Origin: Osmia lignaria lignaria
Taxonomy: Eukaryota > Arthropoda > Insecta > Hymenoptera > Megachilidae
Length of the DNA: 64,000 bases
Reading direction: 5' to 3'
Assembly: GCF_051020975.1 (NCBI RefSeq)
Contig: NW_027478170.1
Location: 5,518,001-5,582,000 of the forward strand
Below, piece by piece: positions 12,673-25,222 of the stretch (the stretch's first letter is position 1; every line of letters begins with the position of its first letter). Position numbers and translations under genes: made by a program. The notes beneath the pieces are model-generated. The model saw only the letters and a list, made by a program, of their open reading frames with translations, was not told the DNA's origin and did not search any database.

Positions 12673-15600
12673 TTGCAGATTCAGCTCAAAGGAACGGGCC
12701 TGGCGGACATATTTCGAGATATTTCTTCTTCTTGTTGTTCTTCTTCTGCACAGCTAAGCTGGAAGTGGCATTTGCAGCTCGCAATAGTGCAGAGTTATCT
12801 CAAAGAAAGGGGCCACGGTGTGTCTGTATCTCTATTATGTTGGTGCGGCTTCGGAACTTTTAAATATCTTGATATATCTCGAGAACTACGCATCTGATCA
12901 AAAAATATCATAGAACATAAAAAGTAGGAAACTTAATTCTCTACAAAAAAGGTCTCTTAACATTTTGCCATAGCTCGCTTCGTTTCCGAGATATTTGCAG
13001 ATTTATCTCAAGGGAAGGGGCCTGACGGACATATTTCGAGATATTTCTTCTTCTTGTTGTTCTTCTTCTGCACAGCTAAGCTGGAAGTGGCATTTGCAGC
13101 TCGCAATAGTGCAGAGTTATCTCAAAGAAAGGGGCCACGGTGTTTCTGTATCTCTATTATGTTGGTGCGGCTTCGGAACTTTTAAATATCTTGATATATC
13201 TCGAGAACTACGCATCTGATCAAAAAATATCATAGAACATAAAAAGTAGGAAACTTAATTCTCTACAAAAAAGGTCTCTTAACATTTTGCCATAGCTCGC
13301 TTCGTGTCCGAGATATTTGCAGATTTATCTCAAGGGAAGGGGCCTGACGGACATATTTCGAGATATTTCTTCTTCTTGTTGTTCTTCTTCTGCACTGCTA
13401 AACTGGAAGTGGCATTTCCAGCTCGCAATAGTGCAGAGTTATCTCAAAGAAAGGGGCCACGGTGTTTCTGTATCTCTATTATGTTGGTGCGGCTTCGGAA
13501 CTTTTAAATATCTTGATATATCTCGAGAACTACGCATCTGATCAAAAAATATCGTAGAACATAAAAAGTAGGAAACTTAATTCTCTACAAAAAAGGTCTC
13601 TTAACATTTTGCCATTGCTCGCTTCGTTTCCGAGATATTTGCAGATTTATCTCAAGGGAAGGGGCCTGACGGACATATTTCGAGATATTTCTTCTTCTTG
13701 TTGTTCTTCTTCTGCACAGCTAAGCTGGAAGTGGCATTTGCAGCTCGCAATAGTGCAGAGTTATCTCAAAGAAAGGGGCCACGGTGTTTCTGTATCTCTA
13801 TTATGTTGGTGCGGCTTCGGAACTTTTAAATATCTTGATATATCTCGAGAACTACGCATCTGATCAAAAAATATCATAGAACATAAAAAGTAGGAAACTT
13901 AATTCTCTACAAAAAAGGTCTCTTAACATTTTGCCATAGCTCGCTTCGTGTCCGAGATATTTGCAGATTTATCTCAAGGGAAGGGGCCTGACGGACATAT
14001 TTCGAGATATTTCTTCTTCTTGTTGTTCTTCTTCTGCACTGCTAAACTGGAAGTGGCATTTCCAGCTCGCAATAGTGCAGAGTTATCTCAAAGAAAGGGG
14101 CCACGGTGTTTCTGTATCTCTATTATGTTGATGCGGCTTCGGAACTTTTAAATATCTTGATATATCTCGAGAACTACGCATCTGATCAAAAAATATCATA
14201 GAACATAAAAAGTAGGAAACTTAATTCTCTACAAAAAAGGTCTCTTAACATTTTGCCATAGCTCGCTTCGTTTCCGAGATATTTGCAGATTTATCTCAAG
14301 GGAAGCGGCCTGACGGACATATTTCGAGATATTTCTTCTTCTTGTTGTTCTTCTTCTGCACTGCTAAACTGGAAGTGGCATTTCCAGCTCGCAATAGTGC
14401 AGAGTTATCTCAAAGAAAGGGGCCACGGTGTTTCTGTATCTCTATTATGTTGGTGCGGCTTCGGAACTTTTAAATATCTTGATATATCTCGAGAACTACG
14501 CATCTCATCAAAAAATATCATAGAACATAAAAAGTAGGAAACTCAATTCTCTACAAAAAAGGTCTCTTAACATTTTGCCATAGCTCGCTTCGTGTCCGAG
14601 ATATTTGCAGATTTATCTCAAGGGAAGGGGCCTGACGGACATATTTCGAGATATTTCTTCTTCTTGTTGTTCTTCTTCTGCACTGCTAAACTGGAAGTGG
14701 CATTTCCAGCTCGCAATAGTGCAGAGTTATCTCAAAGAAAGGGGCCACGGTGTTTCTGTATCTCTATTATGTTGGTGCGGCTTCGGAACTTTTAAATATC
14801 TTGATATATCTCGAGAACTACGCATCTGATCAAAAAATATCATAGAACATAAAAAGTAGGAAACTTAATTCTCTACAAAAAAGGTCTCTTAACATTTTGC
14901 CATAGCTCGCTTCGTTTCCGAGATATTTGCAGATTTATCTCAAGGGAAGCGGCCTGACGGACATATTTCGAGATATTTCTTCTTCTTGTTGTTCTTCTTC
15001 TGCACTGCTAAACTGGAAGTGGCATTTCCAGCTCGCAATAGTGCAGAGTTATCTCAAAGAAAGGGGCCACGGTGTTTCTGTATCTCTATTATGTTGGTGC
15101 GGCTTCGGAACTTTTAAATATCTTGATATATCTCGAGAACTACGCATCTGATTAAAAAATATCATAGAACGTAAAAAGTAGGAAACTGAATTCTCTACAA
15201 AAAAGGTCTCTTAACATTTTGCCATAGCTCGCTTCGTTTCCGAGATATTTTCAGATTTATCTCAAGCGAAGGGGCCTGACGGACATATTTCGAGATATTT
15301 CTTCTTCTTGTTGTTCTTCTTCTGCACTGCTAAACTGGAAGTGGCATTTCCAGCTCGCAATAGTGCAGAGTTATCTCAAAGAAAGGGGCCACGGTGTTTC
15401 TGTATCTCTATTATGTTGGTGCGGCTTCGGAACTTTTAAATATCTTGATATATCTCGAGAACTACGCATCTGATCAACAAATATCATAGAACATAAAAAG
15501 TAGGAAACTTAATTCTCTACCAAAAAGGTCTCTTAACATTTTGCCATAGCTCGCTTCGTTTCCGAGATATTTGCAGATTTATCTCAAGGGAAGGGGCCTG

Positions 15601-16536
15601 ACGGACATACTTCGAGATATTTCTTCTTCTTGTTGTTCTTCTTCTGCACAGCTAAACTGGAAGTGGCATTTCCAGCTCGGAATAGTGCAGAGTTATCTCA
15701 AAGAAAGGGGCCACGGTGTTTCTGTATCTCTATTATGTTGGTGCGGCTTCGGAACTTTTAAATATCTTGATATATCTCGAGAACTACGCATCTCATCAAA
15801 AAATATCATAGAACATAAAAAGTAGGAAACTTAATTCTCTACAAAAAAGGTCTCTTAACATTTTGCCATAGCTCGCTTCGTGTCCGAGATATTTGCAGAT
15901 TTATCTCAAGGGAAGGGGCCTGACGGACATATTTCGAGATATTTCTTCTTCTTGTTGTTCTTCTTCTGCACTGCTAAACTGGAAGTGGCATTTCCAGCTC
16001 GCAATAGTGCAGAGTTATCTCAAAGAAAGGGGCCACGGTGTTTCTGTATCTCTATTATGTTGGTGCGGCTTCGGAACTTTTAAATATCTTGATATATCTC
16101 GAGAACTACGCATCTGATCAACAAATATCATAGAACATAAAAAGTAGGAAACTTAATTCTCTACCAAAAAGGTCTCTTAACATTTTGCCATAGCTCGCTT
16201 CGTTTCCGAGATATTTGCAGATTTATCTCAAGGGAAGGGGCCTGACGGACATACTTCGAGATATTTCTTCTTCTTGTTGTTCTTCTTCTGCACAGCTAAA
16301 CTGGAAGTGGCATTTCCAGCTCGGAATAGTGCAGAGTTATCTCAAAGAAAGGGGCCACGGTGTTTCTGTATCTCTATTATGTTGGTGCGGCTTCGGAACT
16401 TTTAAATATCTTGATATATCTCGAGAACTACGCATCTGATTAAAAAATATCATAGAACGTAAAAAGTAGGAAACTGAATTCTCTACAAAAAAGGTCTCTT
16501 AACATTTTGCCATAGCTCGTTTCGTTTCCGAGATAT
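12673..16536 (+). repeat. Q/majority pair followed by L-type dimers
   Basis: After Q (12673) and a majority-type unit (12995), units with TTCGTGTCCGAG occur at 13317, 13961, 14605 and 15893, spaced by 644 or 1288 bp. Their partners vary: 13639, 14283 and 14927 (the last two with GGAAGCGGCC), then 15571 and 16215 (both with CTACCAAAAAGG upstream and ACATACTTCGAG). The GTGTCC change creates an ATG out of frame with the usual open frame, which explains the alternative 67-codon frames there. Confidence 0.8.
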
Positions 16537-18250
16537 TTTCAGATTTATCTCAAGCGAAGGGGCCTGACGGACATATTTCGAGATATTTCTTCTTCTTGTT
16601 GTTCTTCTTTTGCACAGCTAAGCTGGCAGTGGCATTTGCGGCTCGCACTATTGCAGAGTTATCTCAAAGAAAGGGGCCACGGTGTTTCTGAATCTCTATT
16701 ATGTTGGTGCGGCTTCGGAACTTTTAAATATCTTGATATATCTCGAGAACTACGCATCTGATCAAAAAATATCATAGAACATAAAAAGTAGGAAACTTAA
16801 TTCTCTACAAAAAAGGTCTCTTAACATTTTGCCATAGCTCGCTTCGTTTCCGAGATATTTGCAGATTTATCTCAAGGGAAGGGGCCTGACGGACATATTT
16901 CGAGATATTTCTTCTTCTTGTTGTTCTTCTTCTGCACAGCTAAACTGGAAGTGGCATTTCCAGCTCGGAATAGTGCAGAGTTATCTCAAAGAAAGGGGCC
17001 ACGGTGTTTCTGTATCTCTATTATGTTGGTGCGGCTTCGGAACTTTTAAATATCTTGATATATCTCGAGAACTACGCATCTGATTAAAAAATATCATAGA
17101 ACGTAAAAAGTAGGAAACTGAATTCTCTACAAAAAAGGTCTCTTAACATTTTGCCATAGCTCGTTTCGTTTCCGAGATATTTTCAGATTTATCTCAAGCG
17201 AAGGGGCCTGACGGACATATTTCGAGATATTTCTTCTTCTTGTTGTTCTTCTTTTGCACAGCTAAGCTGGCAGTGGCATTTGCGGCTCGCACTATTGCAG
17301 AGTTATCTCAAAGAAAGGGGCCACGGTGTTTCTGAATCTCTATTATGTTGGTGCGGCTTCGGAACTTTTAAATATCTTGATATATCTCGAGAACTACGCA
17401 TCTGATCAAAAAATATCATAGAACATAAAAAGTAGGAAACTTAATTCTCTACAAAAAAGGTCTCTTAACATTTTGCCATAGCTCGCTTCGTTTCCGAGAT
17501 ATTTGCAGATTTATCTCAAGGGAAGGGGCCTGACGGACATATTTCGAGATATTTCTTCTTCTTGTTGTTCTTCTTCTGCACAGCTAAGCTGGAAGTGGCA
17601 TTTGCAGCTCGCAATAGTGCAGAGTTATCTCAAAGAAAGGGGCCACGGTGTTTCTGTATCTCTATTATGTTGGTGCGGCTTCGGAACTTTTAAATATCTT
17701 GATATATCTCGAGAACTACGCATCTGATCAAAAAATATCATAGAACATAAAAAGTAGGAAACATAATTCTCTACAAAAAACGTCTCTTAAGATTTTGCCA
17801 TAGCTCGCTTCGTTTCCGAGATATTTGCAGATTCAGCTCAAAGGAACGGGCCTGACGGACATATTTCGAGATATTTCTTCTTCTTGTTGTTCTCCTTCTG
17901 CACAGCTAAGCTGGAAGTGGCATTTACATCTCGCAATAGTGCAGAGTTATCTCAAAGAAAGGGGCCACGGTGTTTCTGTATCTCTATTATGTTGGTGCGG
18001 CTTCGGAACTTTTAAATATCTTGATATATCTCGAGAACTACGCATCTGATCAAAAAATATCATAGAACATAAAAAGTGGGAAACTTAATTCTCTACAAAA
18101 AAGGTCTCTTAACATTTTGCCATAGCTCGCTTCGTTTCCGAGATATTTGCAGATTTATCTCAAGGGAAGGGGCCTGACGGACATATTTCGAGATATTTCT
18201 TCTTCTTGTTGTTCTTCTTCTGCACTGCTAAACTGGAAGTGGCATTTCCA
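16537..18250 (+). repeat. Mixed satellite block before the 8-unit HOR
   Basis: The order is X, N, X, majority-type, a Q variant with GTTCTCCTTCTGC and TTTACATCTCGC (17825), and the 5' part of an L unit (18147). The Q variant matches units at 19754 and 22326 in the following 8-unit repeat, so this block shares ancestry with it. Confidence 0.75.
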
Positions 18251-20822
18251 GCTCGCAATAGTGCAGAGTTATCTCAAAGAAAGGGGCCACGGTGTTTCTG
18301 TATCTCTATTATGTTGGTGCGGCTTCGGAACTTTTAAATATCTTGATATATCTCGAGAACTACGCATCTGATCAAAAAATATCGTAGAACATAAAAAGTA
18401 GGAAACTTAATTCTCTACAAAAAAGGTCTCTTAACATTTTGCCATAGCTCGCTTCGTTTCCGAGATATTTGCAGATTTATCTCAAGGGAAGGGGCCTGAC
18501 GGACATATTTCGAGATATTTCTTCTTCTTGTTGTTCTTCTTCTGCACAGCTAAGCTGGAAGTGGCATTTGCAGCTCGCAATAGTGCAGAGTTATCTCAAA
18601 GAAAGGGGCCACGGTGTTTCTGTATCTCTATTATGTTGGTGCGGCTTCGGAACTTTTAAATATCTTGATATATCTCGAGAACTACGCATCTGATTAAAAA
18701 ATATCATAGAACGTAAAAAGTAGGAAACTGAATTCTCTACAAAAAAGGTCTCTTCACATTTTGCCATAGCTCGCTTCGTTTCCGAGATATTTTCAGATTT
18801 ATCTCAAGCGAAGGGGCCTGACGGATATATTTCGAGATATTTCTTCTTCTTGTTGTTCTTCTTCTGCACAGCTAAGCTGGATGTGGCATTTGCGGCTCGC
18901 ACTAGTGCAGAGTTATCTCAAAGAAAGGGGCCACGGTGTTTCTGTATCTCTACTATGTTGGTGCGGCTTCGGAACTTTTAAATATCTCGATATATCTCGA
19001 AAACTACGCTTCTGATCAAAAAATATCATAGAACATAAATTGTAGGAAACATAATTCTCTACAAAAAAGGTCTCTTAACATTTTGCCATAGCTCGCTTCG
19101 TTTCCGAGATATTTGCAGATACATCTCAAGGGAAGGGGCCTGACGGACATATTTCGAGATATTTCTTCTTCTTGTTGTTCTTCTTCTGCACAGCTAAGCT
19201 GGAAGTGGCATTTGCAGCTCGCAATAGTGCAGAGTTATCTCAAAGAAAGGGGCCACGGTGTTTCTGTATCTCTATTATGTTGGTGCGGCTTCGGAACTTT
19301 TTAATATCTTGATATATCTCGAGAACTACGCATCTGATCAAACAATATCATACAACATAAAAAGTAGGAAACTTAATTCTCTACAAAAAAGGTCTCTTAA
19401 CATTTTGCCATAGCTCGCTTCGTATCCGAGATATTTGCAGATTTATCTCAAGGGAAGGGGCCTGACGGACATATTTCGAGATATTTCTTCTTGTTGTTCT
19501 TCTTCTGCACAGCTAAGCTGGAAGTGGCATTTGCGGCTCGCACTAGTGCAGAGTTATCTCAAAGAAAGGGGCCACGGTGTTTCTGAATCTCTATTATGTT
19601 GGTGCGGCTTCGGAACTTTTAAATATCTCGATATATCTCGAAAACTACGCTTCTGATCAAAAAATATCATAGAACATAAATTGTAGGAAACATAATTCTC
19701 TACAAAAAACGTCTCTTAAGATTTTGCCATAGCTCGCTTCGTTTCCGAGATATTTGCAGATTCAGCTCAAAGGAACGGGCCTGACGGACATATTTCGAGA
19801 TATTTCTTCTTCTTGTTGTTCTCCTTCTGCACAGCTAAGCTGGAAGTGGCATTTACATCTCGCAATAGTGCAGAGTTATCTCAAAGAAAGGGGCCACGGT
19901 GTTTCTGTATCTCTATTATGTTGGTGCGGCTTCGGAACTTTTAAATATCTCGATATATCTTGAAAACTACGCTTCTGATCAAAAAAAATCATAGAACATA
20001 AATTGTAGGAAACATAATTCTCTACAAAAAAGGTCTCTTAACATTTTGCCATAACTCGCTTCGTTTCCGAGATATTTGCAGATATATCTCAAGGAAGGGG
20101 CCTGACGGACATATTTCCAGATATTTCTTCTTCTTGTTGTTCTTCTTCTGCACAGCTAAGCTGGAAGTGGCATTTACAGCTCGCAATAGTGCAGAGTTAT
20201 CTCAAAGAAAGGGGCCACGGTGTTTCAGTATCTCTATTATGTTGGTGCGGCTTCGGAACTTTTAAATATCTTGATATATCTCGAGAACTACGCATCAGAT
20301 CAAAAAATATCATAGAACGTAAAAAGTAGGAAACTTAATTCTCTACAAAAAAGGTCTCTTAACATTTTGCCATAGCTCTCTTCGTTTCCGAGATATTTGC
20401 AGATTCAGCTCAAAGGAACTGGCCTGACGGACATATTTCGAGATATTTCTTCTTCTTGTTGTTCTTCCTCTGCACAGCTAAGCTGGAAGTGGCATTTGCA
20501 GCTCGCAATAGTGCAGAGTTATCTCAAAGAAAGGGGCCACGGTGTTTCTGTATCTCTATTATGTTGGTGCGGCTTCGGAACTTTTAAATATCTTGATATA
20601 TCTCGAGAACTACGCATCTGATCAAAAAATATCATAGAACACAAAAAGTAGGAAACTTAATTCTCTACAAAAAAGGTCTCTTAACATTTTGCCATAGCTC
20701 GCTTCGTTTCCGAGATATTTGCAGATTTATCTCAAGGGAAGGGGCCTGACGGACATATTTCGAGATATTTCTTCTTCTTATTGTTCTTCTTCTGCACAGC
20801 TAAGCTGGAAGTGGCATTTGCG
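18251..20822 (+). repeat. 8-unit HOR, copy 1 (2572 bp)
   Basis: This copy has eight units, four bases short of 8 x 322: the unit at 19435 lacks one triplet of the TTC/TTG tract and that at 20076 lacks one G (CTCAAGGAAGG). Other signature variants are TATCGTAGAAC near 18382, GACGGATATATTTCG near 18830, CGCTTCGTATCCGAG near 19418 and CATAACTCGC near 20050. All recur 2572 bp downstream. The left boundary is set where the match to copy 2 begins, inside the L unit at 18147. Confidence 0.92.
19435..19753 (+). repeat. 319-bp monomer lacking one triplet
   Basis: The TTC/TTG tract here reads TTTCTTCTTGTTGTTC, one triplet shorter than in other units. The same shortened unit is at 22007-22325 in the second 8-unit copy. 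A likely cause is replication slippage, followed by amplification of the whole 8-unit block. Confidence 0.9.
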
Positions 20823-23401
20823 GCTCGCAATAGTGCAGAGTTATCTCAAAGAAAGGGGCCACGGTGTTTCTGTATCTCTATTATGTTGGTGCGGCTTCGG
20901 AACTTTTAAATATCTTGATATATCTCGAGAACTACGCATCTGATCAAAAAATATCGTAGAACATAAAAAGTAGGAAACTTAATTCTCTACAAAAAAGGTC
21001 TCTTAACATTTTGCCATAGCTCGCTTCGTTTCCGAGATATTTGCAGATTTATCTCAAGGGAAGGGGCCTGACGGACATATTTCGAGATATTTCTTCTTCT
21101 TGTTGTTCTTCTTCTGCACAGCTAAGCTGGAAGTGGCATTTGCAGCTCGCAATAGTGCAGAGTTATCTCAAAGAAAGGGGCCACGGTGTTTCTGTATCTC
21201 TATTATGTTGGTGCGGCTTCGGAACTTTTAAATATCTTGATATATCTCGAGAACTACGCATCTGATTAAAAAATATCATAGAACGTAAAAAGTAGGAAAC
21301 TGAATTCTCTACAAAAAAGGTCTCTTCACATTTTGCCATAGCTCGCTTCGTTTCCGAGATATTTTCAGATTTATCTCAAGCGAAGGGGCCTGACGGATAT
21401 ATTTCGAGATATTTCTTCTTCTTGTTGTTCTTCTTCTGCACAGCTAAGCTGGATGTGGCATTTGCGGCTCGCACTAGTGCAGAGTTATCTCAAAGAAAGG
21501 GGCCACGGTGTTTCTGTATCTCTACTATGTTGGTGCGGCTTCGGAACTTTTAAATATCTCGATATATCTCGAAAACTACGCTTCTGATCAAAAAATATCA
21601 TAGAACATAAATTGTAGGAAACATAATTCTCTACAAAAAAGGTCTCTTAACATTTTGCCATAGCTCGCTTCGTTTCCGAGATATTTGCAGATACATCTCA
21701 AGGGAAGGGGCCTGACGGACATATTTCGAGATATTTCTTCTTCTTGTTGTTCTTCTTCTGCACAGCTAAGCTGGAAGTGGCATTTGCAGCTCGCAATAGT
21801 GCAGAGTTATCTCAAAGAAAGGGGCCACGGTGTTTCTGTATCTCTATTATGTTGGTGCGGCTTCGGAACTTTTTAATATCTTGATATATCTCGAGAACTA
21901 CGCATCTGATCAAACAATATCATACAACATAAAAAGTAGGAAACTTAATTCTCTACAAAAAAGGTCTCTTAACATTTTGCCATAGCTCGCTTCGTATCCG
22001 AGATATTTGCAGATTTATCTCAAGGGAAGGGGCCTGACGGACATATTTCGAGATATTTCTTCTTGTTGTTCTTCTTCTGCACAGCTAAGCTGGAAGTGGC
22101 ATTTGCGGCTCGCACTAGTGCAGAGTTATCTCAAAGAAAGGGGCCACGGTGTTTCTGAATCTCTATTATGTTGGTGCGGCTTCGGAACTTTTAAATATCT
22201 CGATATATCTCGAAAACTACGCTTCTGATCAAAAAATATCATAGAACATAAATTGTAGGAAACATAATTCTCTACAAAAAACGTCTCTTAAGATTTTGCC
22301 ATAGCTCGCTTCGTTTCCGAGATATTTGCAGATTCAGCTCAAAGGAACGGGCCTGACGGACATATTTCGAGATATTTCTTCTTCTTGTTGTTCTCCTTCT
22401 GCACAGCTAAGCTGGAAGTGGCATTTACATCTCGCAATAGTGCAGAGTTATCTCAAAGAAAGGGGCCACGGTGTTTCTGTATCTCTATTATGTTGGTGCG
22501 GCTTCGGAACTTTTAAATATCTCGATATATCTTGAAAACTACGCTTCTGATCAAAAAAAATCATAGAACATAAATTGTAGGAAACATAATTCTCTACAAA
22601 AAAGGTCTCTTAACATTTTGCCATAACTCGCTTCGTTTCCGAGATATTTGCAGATATATCTCAAGGAAGGGGCCTGACGGACATATTTCCAGATATTTCT
22701 TCTTCTTGTTGTTCTTCTTCTGCACAGCTAAGCTGGAAGTGGCATTTACAGCTCGCAATAGTGCAGAGTTATCTCAAAGAAAGGGGCCACGGTGTTTCAG
22801 TATCTCTATTATGTTGGTGCGGCTTCGGAACTTTTAAATATCTTGATATATCTCGAGAACTACGCATCAGATCAAAAAATATCATAGAACGTAAAAAGTA
22901 GGAAACTTAATTCTCTACAAAAAAGGTCTCTTAACATTTTGCCATAGCTCTCTTCGTTTCCGAGATATTTGCAGATTCAGCTCAAAGGAACTGGCCTGAC
23001 GGACATATTTCGAGATATTTCTTCTTCTTGTTGTTCTTCCTCTGCACAGCTAAGCTGGAAGTGGCATTTGCAGCTCGCAATAGTGCAGAGTTATCTCAAA
23101 GAAAGGGGCCACGGTGTTTCTGTATCTCTATTATGTTGGTGCGGCTTCGGAACTTTTAAATATCTTGATATATCTCGAGAACTACGCATCTGATCAAAAA
23201 ATATCATAGAACACAAAAAGTAGGAAACTTAATTCTCTACAAAAAAGGTCTCTTAACATTTTGCCATAGCTCGCTTCGTTTCCGAGATATTTGCAGATTT
23301 ATCTCAAGGGAAGGGGCCTGACGGACATATTTCGAGATATTTCTTCTTCTTATTGTTCTTCTTCTGCACAGCTAAGCTGGAAGTGGCATTTGCGGCTCGC
23401 A
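20823..23401 (+). repeat. 8-unit HOR, copy 2 (2572-bp unit)
   Basis: This segment repeats copy 1 at a constant offset of 2572 bp, including the 3-base deletion (unit 22007) and the 1-base deletion (unit 22648). I saw no clear substitution between the copies by eye. The match ends near 23401, where GCTCGCAATAG of copy 1 corresponds to GCTCGCACTAG, followed by CAACGAAACGGG. Confidence 0.92.
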
Positions 23402-25222
23402 CTAGTGCAGAGTTATCTCAACGAAACGGGCCACGGTGTTTCTGTATCTCTATTATGTTGGTGCGGCTTCGGAACTTTTAAATATCTCGATATATCTTGA
23501 AAACTACGCTTCTGATCAAAAAATATCATAGAACATAAATTGTAGGAAACATAATTCTCTACAAAAAAGGTCTCTTAACATTTTGCCATAGCTCGCTTCG
23601 TTTCCGAGATATTTGCAGATATATCTCAAGGGAAGGGGCCTGACGGACATATTTCGAGATATTTCTTCTTCTTGTTGTTCTTCTTCTGCACAGCTAAGCT
23701 GGAAGTGGCATTTGCGGCTCGCACTAGTGCAGAGTTATCTCAAAGAAAGGGACCACGGTGTTTCTGTATCCCTATTATGTTGGTGCGGCTTCGGAACTTT
23801 TAAATATCTCGATATATCTCGAAAACTACGCTTCTGATCAAAAAATATCATAGAACATAAATTGTAGGAAACATAATTCTCTACAAAAAAGGTCTCTTAA
23901 CATTTTGCCATAGCTCGCTTCGTTTCCGAGATATTTGCAGATATATCTCAAGGGTAGGGGCCTGACGGACATATTTCGAGATATTTCTTCTTCTTGTTGT
24001 TCTTCTTCTGCACAGCTAAGCAGGAAGTGGCATTTGCGGCTCGCACTAGTGCAGAGTTATCTCAAAGAAAGGGGCCACGGTGTTTCTGTATCTCTATTAT
24101 GTTGGTGCGGCTTCGGAACTTTTAAATATCTCGATATATCTCGAAAACTACGCTTCTGATCAAAAAATATCATAGAACATAAATTGTAGGAAACATAATT
24201 CCCTACAAAAAAGGTCTCTTAACATTTTGCCATAGCTCGCTTCGTTTCCGAGATATTTGCAGATATATCTCAAGGGAAGGGGCCTGACGGACATATTTCG
24301 AGATATTTCTTCTTCTTGTTGTTCTTCTTCTGCACAGCTAAGCTGGAAGTGGCATTTACAGCTCGCAATAGTGCAGAGTTATCTCAAAGAAAGGGGCCAC
24401 GGTGTTTCTGTATCTCTATTATGTTGGTGCGGCTTCGGAACTTTTAAATCTCTCGATATATCTCGAAAACTGCGCTTCTGATCAAAAAATATCATAGAAC
24501 ATAAATTGTAGGAAACATAATTCTCTACAAAAAAGGTCTCTTAACATTTTGCCATAGCTCGCTTCGTTTCCGAGATATTTGCAGATTTATCTCAAGGGAA
24601 GGGGCCTGACGGACATATTTCGAGATATTTCTTCTTCTTGTTGTTCTTCTTCTGCACAGCTAAGCTGGAAGTGGCATTTGCGGCTCGCACTAGTGCAGAG
24701 TTATCTCAAAGAAAGGGGCCACGGTGTTTCTGTATCTCTATTATGTTGGTGCGGCTTCGGAACTTTTAAATATCTTGATATATCTCGCGAACTACGCATC
24801 TGATCAAAAAATATCATAGAACATAAAAAGTAGGAAACTTAATTCTCTACAAAAAAGGTCTCTTAACATTTTGCCATAGCTCGCTTCGTTTCCGAGATAT
24901 TTGCAGATTTATCTCAAGGGAAGGGGCCTGACGGACATATTTCGAGATATTTCTTCTTCTTGTTGTTCTTCTTCTGCACAGCTAAGCTGGAAGTGGCATT
25001 TGCGGCTCGCACTAGTGCAGAGTTATCTCAAAGAAAGGGGCCACGGTGTTTCTGTATCTCTATCATGTTGGTGCGGCTTCGGAACTTTTAAATATCTCGA
25101 TATATTTCGAAAACTACGCTTCTGATCAAAAAATATCATAGAACATGAATTGTAGGAAACATAATTCTCTACAAAAAACGTCTCCTAACATTTTGCCATA
25201 GCTCGCTTCGTTTCCGAGATAT
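23402..25222 (+). repeat. Monomeric segment dominated by type-2 tails
   Basis: From the end of the 8-unit repeat to the Q unit at 25223 most units end in CTCGATATATCTCGAAAAC with ATAAATTGTAGG and AAACATAAT. Several have GATATATCTCAAGGG at the start. No multi-unit repeat is obvious. Private changes include AAGCAGGAAGTGG near 24018 and AAATCTCTCGAT near 24447. Confidence 0.7.

Noticed and set aside
13304..16083. 67-codon frames starting MSEIFADLS
   Set aside because: They come from the TTCGTGTCCGAG variant, which gives a GTG start in another frame of the same unit. They are satellite by-products.
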